A stretch of 64,000 bases of DNA from the NCBI RefSeq assembly GCF_918697865.1, contig NZ_CAKKMV010000009.1:1-64000 (forward strand), written 5' to 3'. Of this stretch, positions 10,182 through 17,912 are shown in pieces. Positions within the stretch are counted from its first letter, which is position 1; each line of letters begins with the position of its first letter. Source of the stretch: Massilia sp. Bi118. Its GTDB lineage: Bacteria; Pseudomonadota; Gammaproteobacteria; Burkholderiales; Burkholderiaceae_D. Below the pieces are notes generated by a model. It was given only the letters and a program-made list of their open reading frames with translations. It had not been told where the DNA came from and searched no databases. The translations under genes and the position numbers were made by a program.

Positions 10182-12938
10182 ATGGGGAACATCTTCGGCG
10201 AAGGACTGAGCCAGCACGCGCGGCTCATCACCTTGACGAGCGCCCAGGACAGCGCGCTGCCCGAGGCGCTGGTGGTGGAGCGCTTCACGGGCTTCGAGGG
10301 CGTCAATGCGTTGTTCCGCTTCGAGATCGATGCGCTGAGCGTGTCGACGGATCTCGACCTGTCTATCTTCATCGGCGAGGAACTGGGCATCGGCCTGCTG
10401 CAGCCGGACGGCAGCCGGCGCGCCTGGCATGGCCTGTGCACCCAGGCGTCCTGGCTGGGCGCGGATGGCGGCGTGGCGCGCTACCGCCTGCTGCTGGAGC
10501 CGGCTTTATCTCTGCTGGCGCTGCGCCGCGACAGCTACATCTTCCAGGACAAGAACGCGCGCGACATCGTCACCGAGCTGCTGATGGATTATCCGCAGCT
10601 TCGCTTCGACTTCGATGTGAGCCTGCCCTTGCCGGCGCGTCCCATCTGCACGCAGTATCGCGAGAGCGACCTGGCCTTCTTCATGCGCGTGCTGGCGTCC
10701 GAAGGGCTGAGCTGGCGCTTCGAGCATGGGGACGATGGTCATCGTTTGCTCATCTTCGACGGTCGCGCAGTGGCGCCGGCGACGCCGGGCTGCGCCACGA
10801 TCCGTTATCACGGCGTACGCGCCACCGAATCCGACGATGCGATCGATATGTTTGGCGCCCGTCGCCACATCGCTGCGAATGGCGTCAGCATCAGCAGCTG
10901 GGAGCCGGCGCAGCTGATGGCGCCCGGCGCGGAGCAGCAATCGCAGCTGGATGCGGGCGAGCTGCCGGCATTGGCGATCCATGACGGCAGCGGGGAGCGT
11001 ATCGCATCAAGCAGCGAGGCCGCCAACCTCCACAGCCAGCTGATGCTGCAGGCGCTGGAACTCGACAACAAACGCTTCGAAGGCGCGGGCGCGGTGCGCC
11101 GGCTGGCGGCGGGCCACGTGTTCACGCTGGTCCAGCACGAGCGCTATCCCGAGGGCGAGAACGGTTTTGTTGTGTTGTGGGTGCGGCATGAAGGGCGGAA
11201 TAACCTGCAGGCGGCGGGGATTGCCGGTGCTTCTGGTCTTGCAGACGACATCTATCGGAATAGCTTCGCCTGCGTACGCGACACCGTTCCCATCGTCCCC
11301 ACCGGAATCGCGGCGCCCCAGCCCTGCACCGCGCCCGGACCGCAGACGGCATTGGTGGTCGGCCTGCCCGATGCGGTGGCGACCACCACGCGCGACCATC
11401 AGGTAAGGATCCAGTTTCCCTGGCAGCGCGGGCGCAACCCGAACCCCGGCGGCATCGCCCACAACAGCGACGGCGAAGGCGGCGCGCCGGGCGACGACCG
11501 GTCCGGTACCTGGGTGCGCGTGGCCGAAGCGCTGGCGGGCCCGAACTGGGGCACGCAGTTCACGCCGCGCATCGGCACCGAGGTGCTGGTCGACTTCATC
11601 GAGGGCGACATCGACCGCCCGGTCATCGTCGCCCAGCTCTACACGGGAGTGGACCCGCCGCCCTTCGCGGCCGGCGTCGACGCCGGGGTCGATCACGCGG
11701 GCGTGCTGTCCGGCATCCACACGCATAGCTTCGACCGCGGCGGCTGGAACCAGTGGCAGATCGACGACACCCAGGGCCAGCTGCGCATGCGCCTCGCCAC
11801 CAGTAGCGCGGCCACACAGCTGAACCTTGGCTACCTGGTCGACCAGCCGCCTGGGTCGGCGCAGCGCGGGCTTTATCGCGGCAGCGGCTTCGAGCTGCGC
11901 ACCGACGCCTGGGCGGTGCTGCGCGGCGGCGAGGGCGTGCTGCTGTCGACCAGTGCGCGGGCCGCGGCGGTATCGACGCAGATGGATGTGGCCGAGGCGC
12001 TGTCGATGTTCAAGGGCGCGCGGGCGCTGAACGATGCGATGGCGGGGGCGGCTTCGCAGCAGCAGGCTTTGTTCAGTGCTGCGGCGGCGAAGGCGCAGGC
12101 CGGGTTGATTGAACAGATCGACCCGCAGGTTCAGGGCCGGTATTCGGGTGCGGTAGGCGGCCAGGTGGCTTTGAAACCTGTCGGAGCTGGGCGTGAGCCG
12201 GACGCCGCGCAGCCTGTGGAAAAGTTCGGATCGGCGCTCGTGCTGATGGATTCGGCCGCCAGCATCAACTGGGCGACGCCGGCATCGACCGTGATCTACG
12301 CCGGCCGGCAGCTGCACTGGACCACGCAGTCGGACCTGCACATGACGGCGGCGCATACGGTGTCGTCCGTTGCCGGTGGTGCCGCAGGCTTCTTCGCGCA
12401 TGGCGGCGGGATCCAGGCCATTGCCGGGAATGGACCGGTGTCGCTGCAGGCGCATACGGACCAACTGGAGATTCTGGCGGACGGGGCGGTGACGGTCATT
12501 TCGGTCAACGACAGCATCGAGATCAAGGCCAAGGAGAAGATCGTGCTGCAGGCGGGGCAGGCGGCGGTCACTTTGCAGGGTGGGGATATTACGTTTGCCT
12601 GTCCGGGGAATTTTAGTGTGAAGGGTGGGCAGCATTTGTTTGAAGGTGGGAGCAACAAAGCTGCAAACCTGATGAATTTGCCCGGCGATCTTAGTGAGGA
12701 AGCAAAACACTGGATCGCCCTGCACTACCTCGATCCTGAGACGAATGAAGGTATTGCGGAAGCCGAGTACGAGATTCATTTTGCAGGTGGACCAGTGCTG
12801 ACTGGAACTTTGGACAAGAACGGTAAAGCGCGCCACGAGAACGTGCTGAACAAGCCCGTGAAGAAGGTTCTGTACAAGGCGCGCCAGCCCATCCGTCCCC
12901 AAACAACTCCCAAGCTCGAAGACATCCTCAAAGGATAA
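10182..12938 (+). CDS. vgrG: T6SS spike protein VgrG with C-terminal extension
   Basis: VgrG trimers form the puncturing spike of the T6SS. The 918-residue protein shows the gp27-like region first (VERFTGFEGVNALFRFEIDA near residue 30). The gp5-like OB domain (GTWVRVAEALAGPNWG near residue 440) and the DUF2345 beta-helix region follow, up to about residue 820. The last 95 residues go beyond the usual end: WIALHYLDPETNEGIAEAEY followed by a GTLDKNGKA turn resembles a transthyretin-like beta-sandwich used for effector docking. The gene directly precedes a toxin-immunity pair, so that extension probably binds the neighbouring effector. Base composition becomes more AT-rich towards the 3' end. 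Confidence 0.93.
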   Translation: MGNIFGEGLSQHARLITLTSAQDSALPEALVVERFTGFEGVNALFRFEIDALSVSTDLDLSIFIGEELGIGLLQPDGSRRAWHGLCTQASWLGADGGVARYRLLLEPALSLLALRRDSYIFQDKNARDIVTELLMDYPQLRFDFDVSLPLPARPICTQYRESDLAFFMRVLASEGLSWRFEHGDDGHRLLIFDGRAVAPATPGCATIRYHGVRATESDDAIDMFGARRHIAANGVSISSWEPAQLMAPGAEQQSQLDAGELPALAIHDGSGERIASSSEAANLHSQLMLQALELDNKRFEGAGAVRRLAAGHVFTLVQHERYPEGENGFVVLWVRHEGRNNLQAAGIAGASGLADDIYRNSFACVRDTVPIVPTGIAAPQPCTAPGPQTALVVGLPDAVATTTRDHQVRIQFPWQRGRNPNPGGIAHNSDGEGGAPGDDRSGTWVRVAEALAGPNWGTQFTPRIGTEVLVDFIEGDIDRPVIVAQLYTGVDPPPFAAGVDAGVDHAGVLSGIHTHSFDRGGWNQWQIDDTQGQLRMRLATSSAATQLNLGYLVDQPPGSAQRGLYRGSGFELRTDAWAVLRGGEGVLLSTSARAAAVSTQMDVAEALSMFKGARALNDAMAGAASQQQALFSAAAAKAQAGLIEQIDPQVQGRYSGAVGGQVALKPVGAGREPDAAQPVEKFGSALVLMDSAASINWATPASTVIYAGRQLHWTTQSDLHMTAAHTVSSVAGGAAGFFAHGGGIQAIAGNGPVSLQAHTDQLEILADGAVTVISVNDSIEIKAKEKIVLQAGQAAVTLQGGDITFACPGNFSVKGGQHLFEGGSNKAANLMNLPGDLSEEAKHWIALHYLDPETNEGIAEAEYEIHFAGGPVLTGTLDKNGKARHENVLNKPVKKVLYKARQPIRPQTTPKLEDILKG

Positions 12939-12945
12939 CTTTGAC

Positions 12946-14154
12946 ATGACCGATATCGCAACGACGCCCATGGTGGATGCGCTGGCGTGGGCAACCAACG
13001 ACACCAGCAAGGCAAAGGAACCGAGCTCGAACCCTTTCGTATGGCTTTGGGAAGCCCTCGAAGGGGACTTCAACGATGAACGATCCACTGCACAGATCAT
13101 GTTTGACGCGGCGGTCTCGATGATTCCGCTGGTGGATCAGTTGTGTGACGTGCGCGACCTGATTGCGAATATCAAAAAGCTCGTTCATGACGCCAAGGAT
13201 GTGTGGAACTGGGTCGCCTTGGTGTTGACCCTCATCGGCTTGTTTCCGACCCTTGGCTCACTGGTCAAAGGCGTTCTCAAGATCTTTTTCGCCTTTATCC
13301 GGCACAAAGGCGGAGAGGCTGCGGTCAAGGCTGTGGACAGTGCCATGACGTGGGTGGTGACGTTCCTCCGAAAGAGAGAGGTGCAACGTTATCTCAGCCT
13401 GCACAAAGTCGATGAAGTGTTCAAGTGGTTGGCGAATGAAATCAGGACGGTACGCGCCAGGGTCAATGTCGGAGAGCTTATCCGTGCCTTTGATAGAGGC
13501 ATCGATGTCATTCAAGGACTCGTCAGCAAGGTCGAATATGTGCCCGTCATCAGCGGCAAAGCGGTCGGCATGCTCAAGCAGGTGAAAGAAATTCGAATGA
13601 TGGCGGACCGGAAGCTGGGGGAGGCAGTCAAGCCAGTGCAGGATTTGCTGGATATCGTCATCGCAAGACTAGAGCTGCAAGTATTAGCGAAGCAAAAAGG
13701 TATCGTAAATGTTTCGAACATTCACTACCGCGGGGTTTTGCCGGAGGCGGCGGCGGTGGCGTTGATGCGGAAGCACAAACCAAGCTGGCTGAGTAAGGAA
13801 GGCGAGGAGTTCTTCAGCGGCCTCGATGATGACGAAATTCGTAACGAAGTCAAAAGAGCAAGTGCAAAGGTCGACTCTGCCGGACGTCGGATTCCCCATG
13901 AGGATAGGTTCCCCTTTTTATCTGACCAAAGCATTCGTTCATTCAATACGCTGGTAAAACAAAAAATAAAAGGCCCTGCTCGTTTATACAGAATTATTGC
14001 TCCAAATAGTCGAGCTATGAGCGAGTGCTGGGTTACCGAAGAGGTATTTAAAAAAACTCCAAAGTGCCCAAGATCCAAAAGCGGCGTGGAGGAAATATCT
14101 GGCGGTCTGGCCGGACTGGAATCTGGATGGCCAGTTTGTGGTTTACGACATTAA
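12946..14154 (+). pseudogene. Candidate T6SS effector, 5' part, frameshifted at an A7 run
   Basis: This frame encodes 402 residues, but its last 30 or so look unnatural. The next frame continues a sensible protein from the A7 run at 14050-14056, as if one A were extra. Joined, the protein would be 540 residues ending at 14569. The N-terminal part has a DVRDLIANIKKLV motif and a hydrophobic stretch (about residues 84-118). I recall this arrangement from VgrG- and PAAR-associated polymorphic toxins, where it may help membrane passage. The putative toxin part begins around residue 260 and includes ARLYRIIAPNSRAMSECW. An ADP-ribosyltransferase-like fold is possible but unproven. It starts 7 bp after vgrG. 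Either the strain carries a broken effector or the run length is a sequencing error. Confidence 0.7.
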
Positions 14155-14569
14155 GCCAGGTGAGACGTTAAATGTGTGGCGAGGGAAAGCTGCGAGTCAA
14201 AAAAAGAATTCGCTTACTGGACATTTTCTCAGAGGTGGCGAAGAGCAGATCGTATTTAATGTGGAAAGAAAAGATGTGCGCAATGACAAGGTTTTATATT
14301 ACGAAATAGAATCAGGAAAATCGGGTGCTCTTGGCGACCCGATCACGCAGGAACAAGTTAACGCCCTTAAGGAAAAGATGACGTCTGAGCAGGTAAGAGA
14401 TTTTGACTCGACCCATCTCTGCATTCGAGAAAAGATAAATCACCCTAATATTAGTGGGCCGTTCGACACTGGTTGGGGATATACAGAATTCGATGGAGAA
14501 GGACTTCCTTTAAAAATTGGTTTGCCAAATCTTCCGGGTCAAACTACAGCACTCAAAGGTGGAATATGA
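14138..14569 (+). pseudogene. Candidate T6SS effector, 3' part (toxin end) in shifted frame
   Basis: This frame continues the effector. Reading it back upstream gives KLQSAQDPKAAWRKYL and VWPDWNLDGQFVVYDI before the first possible start (GTG at 14138). The GTG is therefore probably not a real start but an internal codon of the longer protein. The conserved-looking core is LNVWRGKAASQ followed by FLRGGEEQIVFNV, which resembles C-terminal toxin modules of Burkholderiales polymorphic toxins as I remember them. The stop overlaps the start of the following putative immunity gene (ATGA at 14566), the usual coupling of toxin and immunity genes. Confidence 0.65.
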
Positions 14570-15669
14570 TATTCAGCGTAGAACTGACGTCCTGGCGAAA
14601 AAAACAAGCAGCGATGCTGTTGTATTACTCATCGTTGGAATATTTGATTACGCTGCATAAGCTTGTCACTGATCTTATCAATGGTGATGTCGAGGCGATT
14701 TTGGAGAGAGCGCAAATTCAGAGGCGCGATAAACTATTGGTAGATAAACGCTGGGGCGTCAGAAACACTTCAAAAAACTGGTCGAACTATGCATGGCCAT
14801 ATCTGAAAGATCTTCAAATTTCGTTGGCGAAAAACATTGCGGAACGAGAAGCTGGTGTCTACGGTATGACCGCAGTAAGCGAATATTTATACGCATTGCA
14901 GCAGTTTTCATTAGACTGGATGACTCCTGCGGAAGAGGAAATTTTAAATACTGCAACTCAAAATATTAGCTACTGGGCGACACCCTTAGATAAAACTATG
15001 GCTGATTTCATGTCATCTAGCTGGAATGATTTTGGGTTTGCATATCGCTATCCTGATTACGTTACTCAATTCGATACTATTTCAAAATTTCATGTTAATA
15101 CTGACATTATTGTTTCGACCGATGTTATTCCAGAAAAAACTGGCATATATGTATCGAAAGATGACCCGCATGCCGCTCTGCAGTTTGCATGGGCAGGAAA
15201 AGAGGGACGCAAACTACGTGAAGCTAATACTTTCAACGAACTCGGACTTGATGCATTGGCAGCCGTTGGCAGGAAAGACCTTTGGTTTAACGAACAAAAA
15301 ATGTTCGATTTCGCTACGACATCGAAGTATGCAAAGCTGCTGCATGATGACGTGATATGGGAGAACGGCTCTCATCCTGATCTCGCACCATCAGCCGTTG
15401 CCCGCCAGGCTTTTACAAAGCGGCCCTCTGAGTGGTATCTGGTCGAGCCCATCGAGGGCGAGTTCGAGAAATTGGCTGATCTCGACATTGTGGAAACTGT
15501 CGAGAACGGGCCAAGGATTGCTGGTGGCGAGAAATGTACTGAACCCGGATTCTACTTCGCACCATCCAGACTAGATTCACGTCGATATTTTTCGAGAGGC
15601 GATACGGCGCCGAGTTTCGATACGCAATACGGGGCGACGATTTGGCAGTGGGATATGCAACAACAATGA
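14566..15669 (+). CDS. Putative immunity protein for the VgrG-linked effector
   Basis: The ATG at 14566 overlaps the effector stop, giving 367 residues; an upstream start at 14473 would lie inside the toxin. The N-terminal half is helical (SLEYLITLHKLVTDLIN near residue 22). The C-terminus has FYFAPSRLDSRRYFSRGD and ends YGATIWQWDMQQQ, features I associate with Imm71/Imm72-type immunity proteins, though this was not checked. No signal peptide is seen, so the protein is probably cytosolic and the toxin should act there. The gene is markedly AT-rich compared with the genome around it, which suggests horizontal exchange of the toxin-immunity cassette. Confidence 0.6.
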   Translation: MIFSVELTSWRKKQAAMLLYYSSLEYLITLHKLVTDLINGDVEAILERAQIQRRDKLLVDKRWGVRNTSKNWSNYAWPYLKDLQISLAKNIAEREAGVYGMTAVSEYLYALQQFSLDWMTPAEEEILNTATQNISYWATPLDKTMADFMSSSWNDFGFAYRYPDYVTQFDTISKFHVNTDIIVSTDVIPEKTGIYVSKDDPHAALQFAWAGKEGRKLREANTFNELGLDALAAVGRKDLWFNEQKMFDFATTSKYAKLLHDDVIWENGSHPDLAPSAVARQAFTKRPSEWYLVEPIEGEFEKLADLDIVETVENGPRIAGGEKCTEPGFYFAPSRLDSRRYFSRGDTAPSFDTQYGATIWQWDMQQQ

Positions 15670-15697
15670 AGGCGGGCCCAAGTTATCTGCGAATAGT

Positions 15698-15720
15698 CGG
15701 CTGGCAGCGTCCGCCAGCCG
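15698..15720. terminator. Hairpin between converging immunity and lipoprotein genes
   Basis: CGGCTGGC and GCCAGCCG form an 8-bp perfect stem around a 7-nt loop. It lies between the 3' ends of two converging genes. There is no long T-run on either side, so it may be a weak or Rho-assisted stop rather than a classical intrinsic terminator. Confidence 0.45.
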
Positions 15721-15744
15721 TCACGCTAATTCATTGATAACTTT

Positions 15745-16080
15745 TCAATCGGTCTTCGTCAACTCAACACCATCAACATTCATCTTCCACGCATCACCCT
15801 CACGATGCGGCGGCTTGCTGACCACAAAGGTCGTTTTCATCGGCCCAACCCCAACCTCAAAGTTGTCGCCAACAAAACCTTGAAGAGGAGCGTTAATCGA
15901 AGTCGTCCCGCCATCCTTCACGCGCTTGTACTTGACAGAGCCGTCTTGAGCAATCAACAAGTACATTTTCTTGTCCTGCCATTCGCCTACATAAGCGGAT
16001 TTCTCTTTTGGGACGGATTTACTGCAACCCATCAGAGAACTGAGTAAGGCAAGAAGAACCAGCAACTTTAGATTGTTCAT
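15745..16080 (-). CDS. Small lipoprotein in the T6SS island
   Basis: From the ATG at 16080 (GGAGC upstream) the product is 111 residues. It has a short basic start, a hydrophobic core and a lipobox LMGC, so the mature lipoprotein begins at Cys19. The rest is small and beta-rich (YVGEWQDKKMYLLIAQDGSV), similar in style to lipoproteins of about 100 residues with a single beta-barrel-like domain. The composition is AT-rich like the adjacent immunity gene. It could be a periplasmic immunity protein, since lipoproteins often serve this role beside T6SS effectors, but nothing proves this. Confidence 0.7.
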   Translation of the reverse strand: MNNLKLLVLLALLSSLMGCSKSVPKEKSAYVGEWQDKKMYLLIAQDGSVKYKRVKDGGTTSINAPLQGFVGDNFEVGVGPMKTTFVVSKPPHREGDAWKMNVDGVELTKTD

Positions 16081-16236
16081 GCATAAGCTCCTTTCGAACG
16101 TTGCCGCAAGTGGCGAAGCGTCACGATACCGCGCCATGAAAGGAGAAATTTGCGCCAAGTCATATCAGTTACGCCAAGTCACTATTAAATATTCAAACTT
16201 GGAGAGCAGCTTTTGTTATCTATGTATGGAGTTTTC

Positions 16237-16500
16237 ATGGCAGGATCATTAATAAGGCTCGGCGACAAACTATCGCACGGCGGCAGCGTCATCGAAGCCT
16301 CGCCGCACAACGATATCGATGGCGTCGGCATTGCCCGCATCGGCGACAAGGCCAGCTGCTCGAAACACGGCACCGTGACAATCGTCAGCGGTGACGCCAC
16401 CCTGATCGTCGACGGCAAACCCGCCGCGCGTGACGGTGACAAGACATCCTGCGGCGCTGTGCTGATCGCGGGACAGCAAACAACCATCGATAAGGTGTAA
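16237..16500 (+). CDS. PAAR-domain T6SS spike tip protein
   Basis: PAAR proteins form the sharp cone at the end of the VgrG spike and may carry effectors. The ATG at 16237 follows a GGAG at 6-nt distance, so upstream in-frame starts are unlikely; the product is 87 residues. It has the family pattern: RLGDKLSHGG near the start, GVGIARIGDKASCSKHG in the middle and GKPAARDGDKTSCG towards the end, with His and Cys residues suited to the single zinc ion of the fold. It lacks any C-terminal toxin extension. The next gene starts 8 bp downstream in the same direction. Confidence 0.92.
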   Translation: MAGSLIRLGDKLSHGGSVIEASPHNDIDGVGIARIGDKASCSKHGTVTIVSGDATLIVDGKPAARDGDKTSCGAVLIAGQQTTIDKV

Positions 16501-16508
16501 ATGCTTCC

Positions 16509-17912
16509 ATGCCGACAGACTCTGCCCTGATGATCAATGATCGCTGGATGCCCAACTGGCTCAAGTTTGGCTTCGTTGCTGCGTTCGTCTTTTTCACCTG
16601 CTGGGGTGGCGCGATCTCCTATTGGCGAGCGCCCGGCCATAATCCGACAGCGGGCGATCTGACCTTATATCTGCTCGGTTTGCCATCGGCTTTGGTGCTC
16701 ATGTTCTTCGTCGGCTACAAATTGATTACCCAGCGCAAAGCCGCTGAAGCGCGCGCGACAGCACCCACCAGCGCAAAGGCAAATCCAGACTTATCCCGAG
16801 TTTCCTCATTGGCGATCATGGCCGCGTCTCTGCGTCTTCCGCACGGGACGTCGCCCGAGGAGCTGGCCACGGCCATTGCGAATGACAAGGCGAGGGCCGA
16901 TCTCGATAAAGAGTTGGTCGACGATGATGGTTTCCCCATCCTGAGTGTCCGTAGCAGCGAGGCGCAGGATGAGGTCTTGCGGGAAGAGATTACCGACTGG
17001 CTGGCCCTCAATGGAATGGCCGAGGTGTGGTTCAGCGATGAGCAATGGCGTGCCCTGACCCTGGCCAGTGCGGTAACTGGCGAGCTTGCGTCGCAGGCTG
17101 CGGGCTTTTTACTGCCTCAGGCTAAAAGTCCACTCGTGCTGGAGTTGGTGCCGGTACTGCCTGTCGAATGGAATGCCGCGCATCGCCACGCAGCCACCGC
17201 ATGGCTCAAGCAACTTGCCGCCCAATGCGGCTGGCCGGCAAACCAGATTATCGTGCCGAAGGATCTGGCCGATTCAGGCGCGCTGACGCCGTCGGCAATT
17301 TTCACTGCCCTGGCAAACATGGCCGGGGTAAGTAACACACCGACGATGACGATGGTCGTGGCGTGTGCGTCGACGATTGGCGATGAAACCGTGTCGCGAT
17401 GGCTCGCGGGTAATGCATTGTTTACCTCCTCCCAACCACGCGGCCAGATTCCCGGTGAAGGCGCTGCAGGCGTGCTGGTAACGGACTCGCAGTTTGCCCA
17501 GTCGATCGAAGGCGCGGCGTTTGCAAAACTGGAGGCAATCGAGGAGGGCCGCCACGACAACGCGGTCGACGAAAGCCGCCGCATCGATGCAAGCTTGCTG
17601 GGAAATCTCGTGGAAGCGTCTCTCAAGCGCGCGGACATGAGCTCCGTAAAGGTTGATATGGTCATCGCCGACACTGGCCTGCGCTCGAACCGCGTACAGG
17701 AGTTGATGGGGCAGGTAACGGCCACCATGTCCCACCTGGACGGCAAGGAAGACGTGCTGCGCGTGGGTGCTGCCTGCGGTACTTGCGGCGCCGTACCCTT
17801 CGTCACTTCGCTCGCATTGGGGCGGCATTACGTTCTCGAGCGCGATACGAAGGTGCTCTGTATCGGCAACGAGGATGCATTCGCGCGCTGCGTCATGGTG
17901 ATGCGGGCCTAA
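16509..17912 (+). CDS. Membrane-anchored thiolase-fold protein of the T6SS island
   Basis: The 467-residue product has two predicted transmembrane helices (about residues 18-38 and 50-70), then a large soluble domain. The later half resembles the C-terminal half of beta-ketoacyl synthases and thiolases. GEGAAGVLVT lies near residue 318, a helix with VDMVIADTGLRSNRVQELM follows, and a glycine-rich AACGTCGAVPFVTSLALG segment is near the end. The classical catalytic Cys-His-His set is not obvious, so it may be a non-enzymatic scaffold. Immediate linkage to the PAAR gene suggests a role in loading or handling an effector, comparable to T6SS adaptors. I recall the DUF2875 (Tla3-like) group as a candidate family but could not check it. 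Its stop overlaps the converging vgrG by 4 bp. Confidence 0.55.
   Translation: MPTDSALMINDRWMPNWLKFGFVAAFVFFTCWGGAISYWRAPGHNPTAGDLTLYLLGLPSALVLMFFVGYKLITQRKAAEARATAPTSAKANPDLSRVSSLAIMAASLRLPHGTSPEELATAIANDKARADLDKELVDDDGFPILSVRSSEAQDEVLREEITDWLALNGMAEVWFSDEQWRALTLASAVTGELASQAAGFLLPQAKSPLVLELVPVLPVEWNAAHRHAATAWLKQLAAQCGWPANQIIVPKDLADSGALTPSAIFTALANMAGVSNTPTMTMVVACASTIGDETVSRWLAGNALFTSSQPRGQIPGEGAAGVLVTDSQFAQSIEGAAFAKLEAIEEGRHDNAVDESRRIDASLLGNLVEASLKRADMSSVKVDMVIADTGLRSNRVQELMGQVTATMSHLDGKEDVLRVGAACGTCGAVPFVTSLALGRHYVLERDTKVLCIGNEDAFARCVMVMRA

Noticed and set aside
14044..14060. Programmed -1 frameshift at TTTAAAAAAAC in the effector
   Set aside because: A AAA AAC would fit a -1 slippery site, but the frame that continues the protein needs +1 (one A fewer). 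Ribosomal -1 slippage would not produce it.
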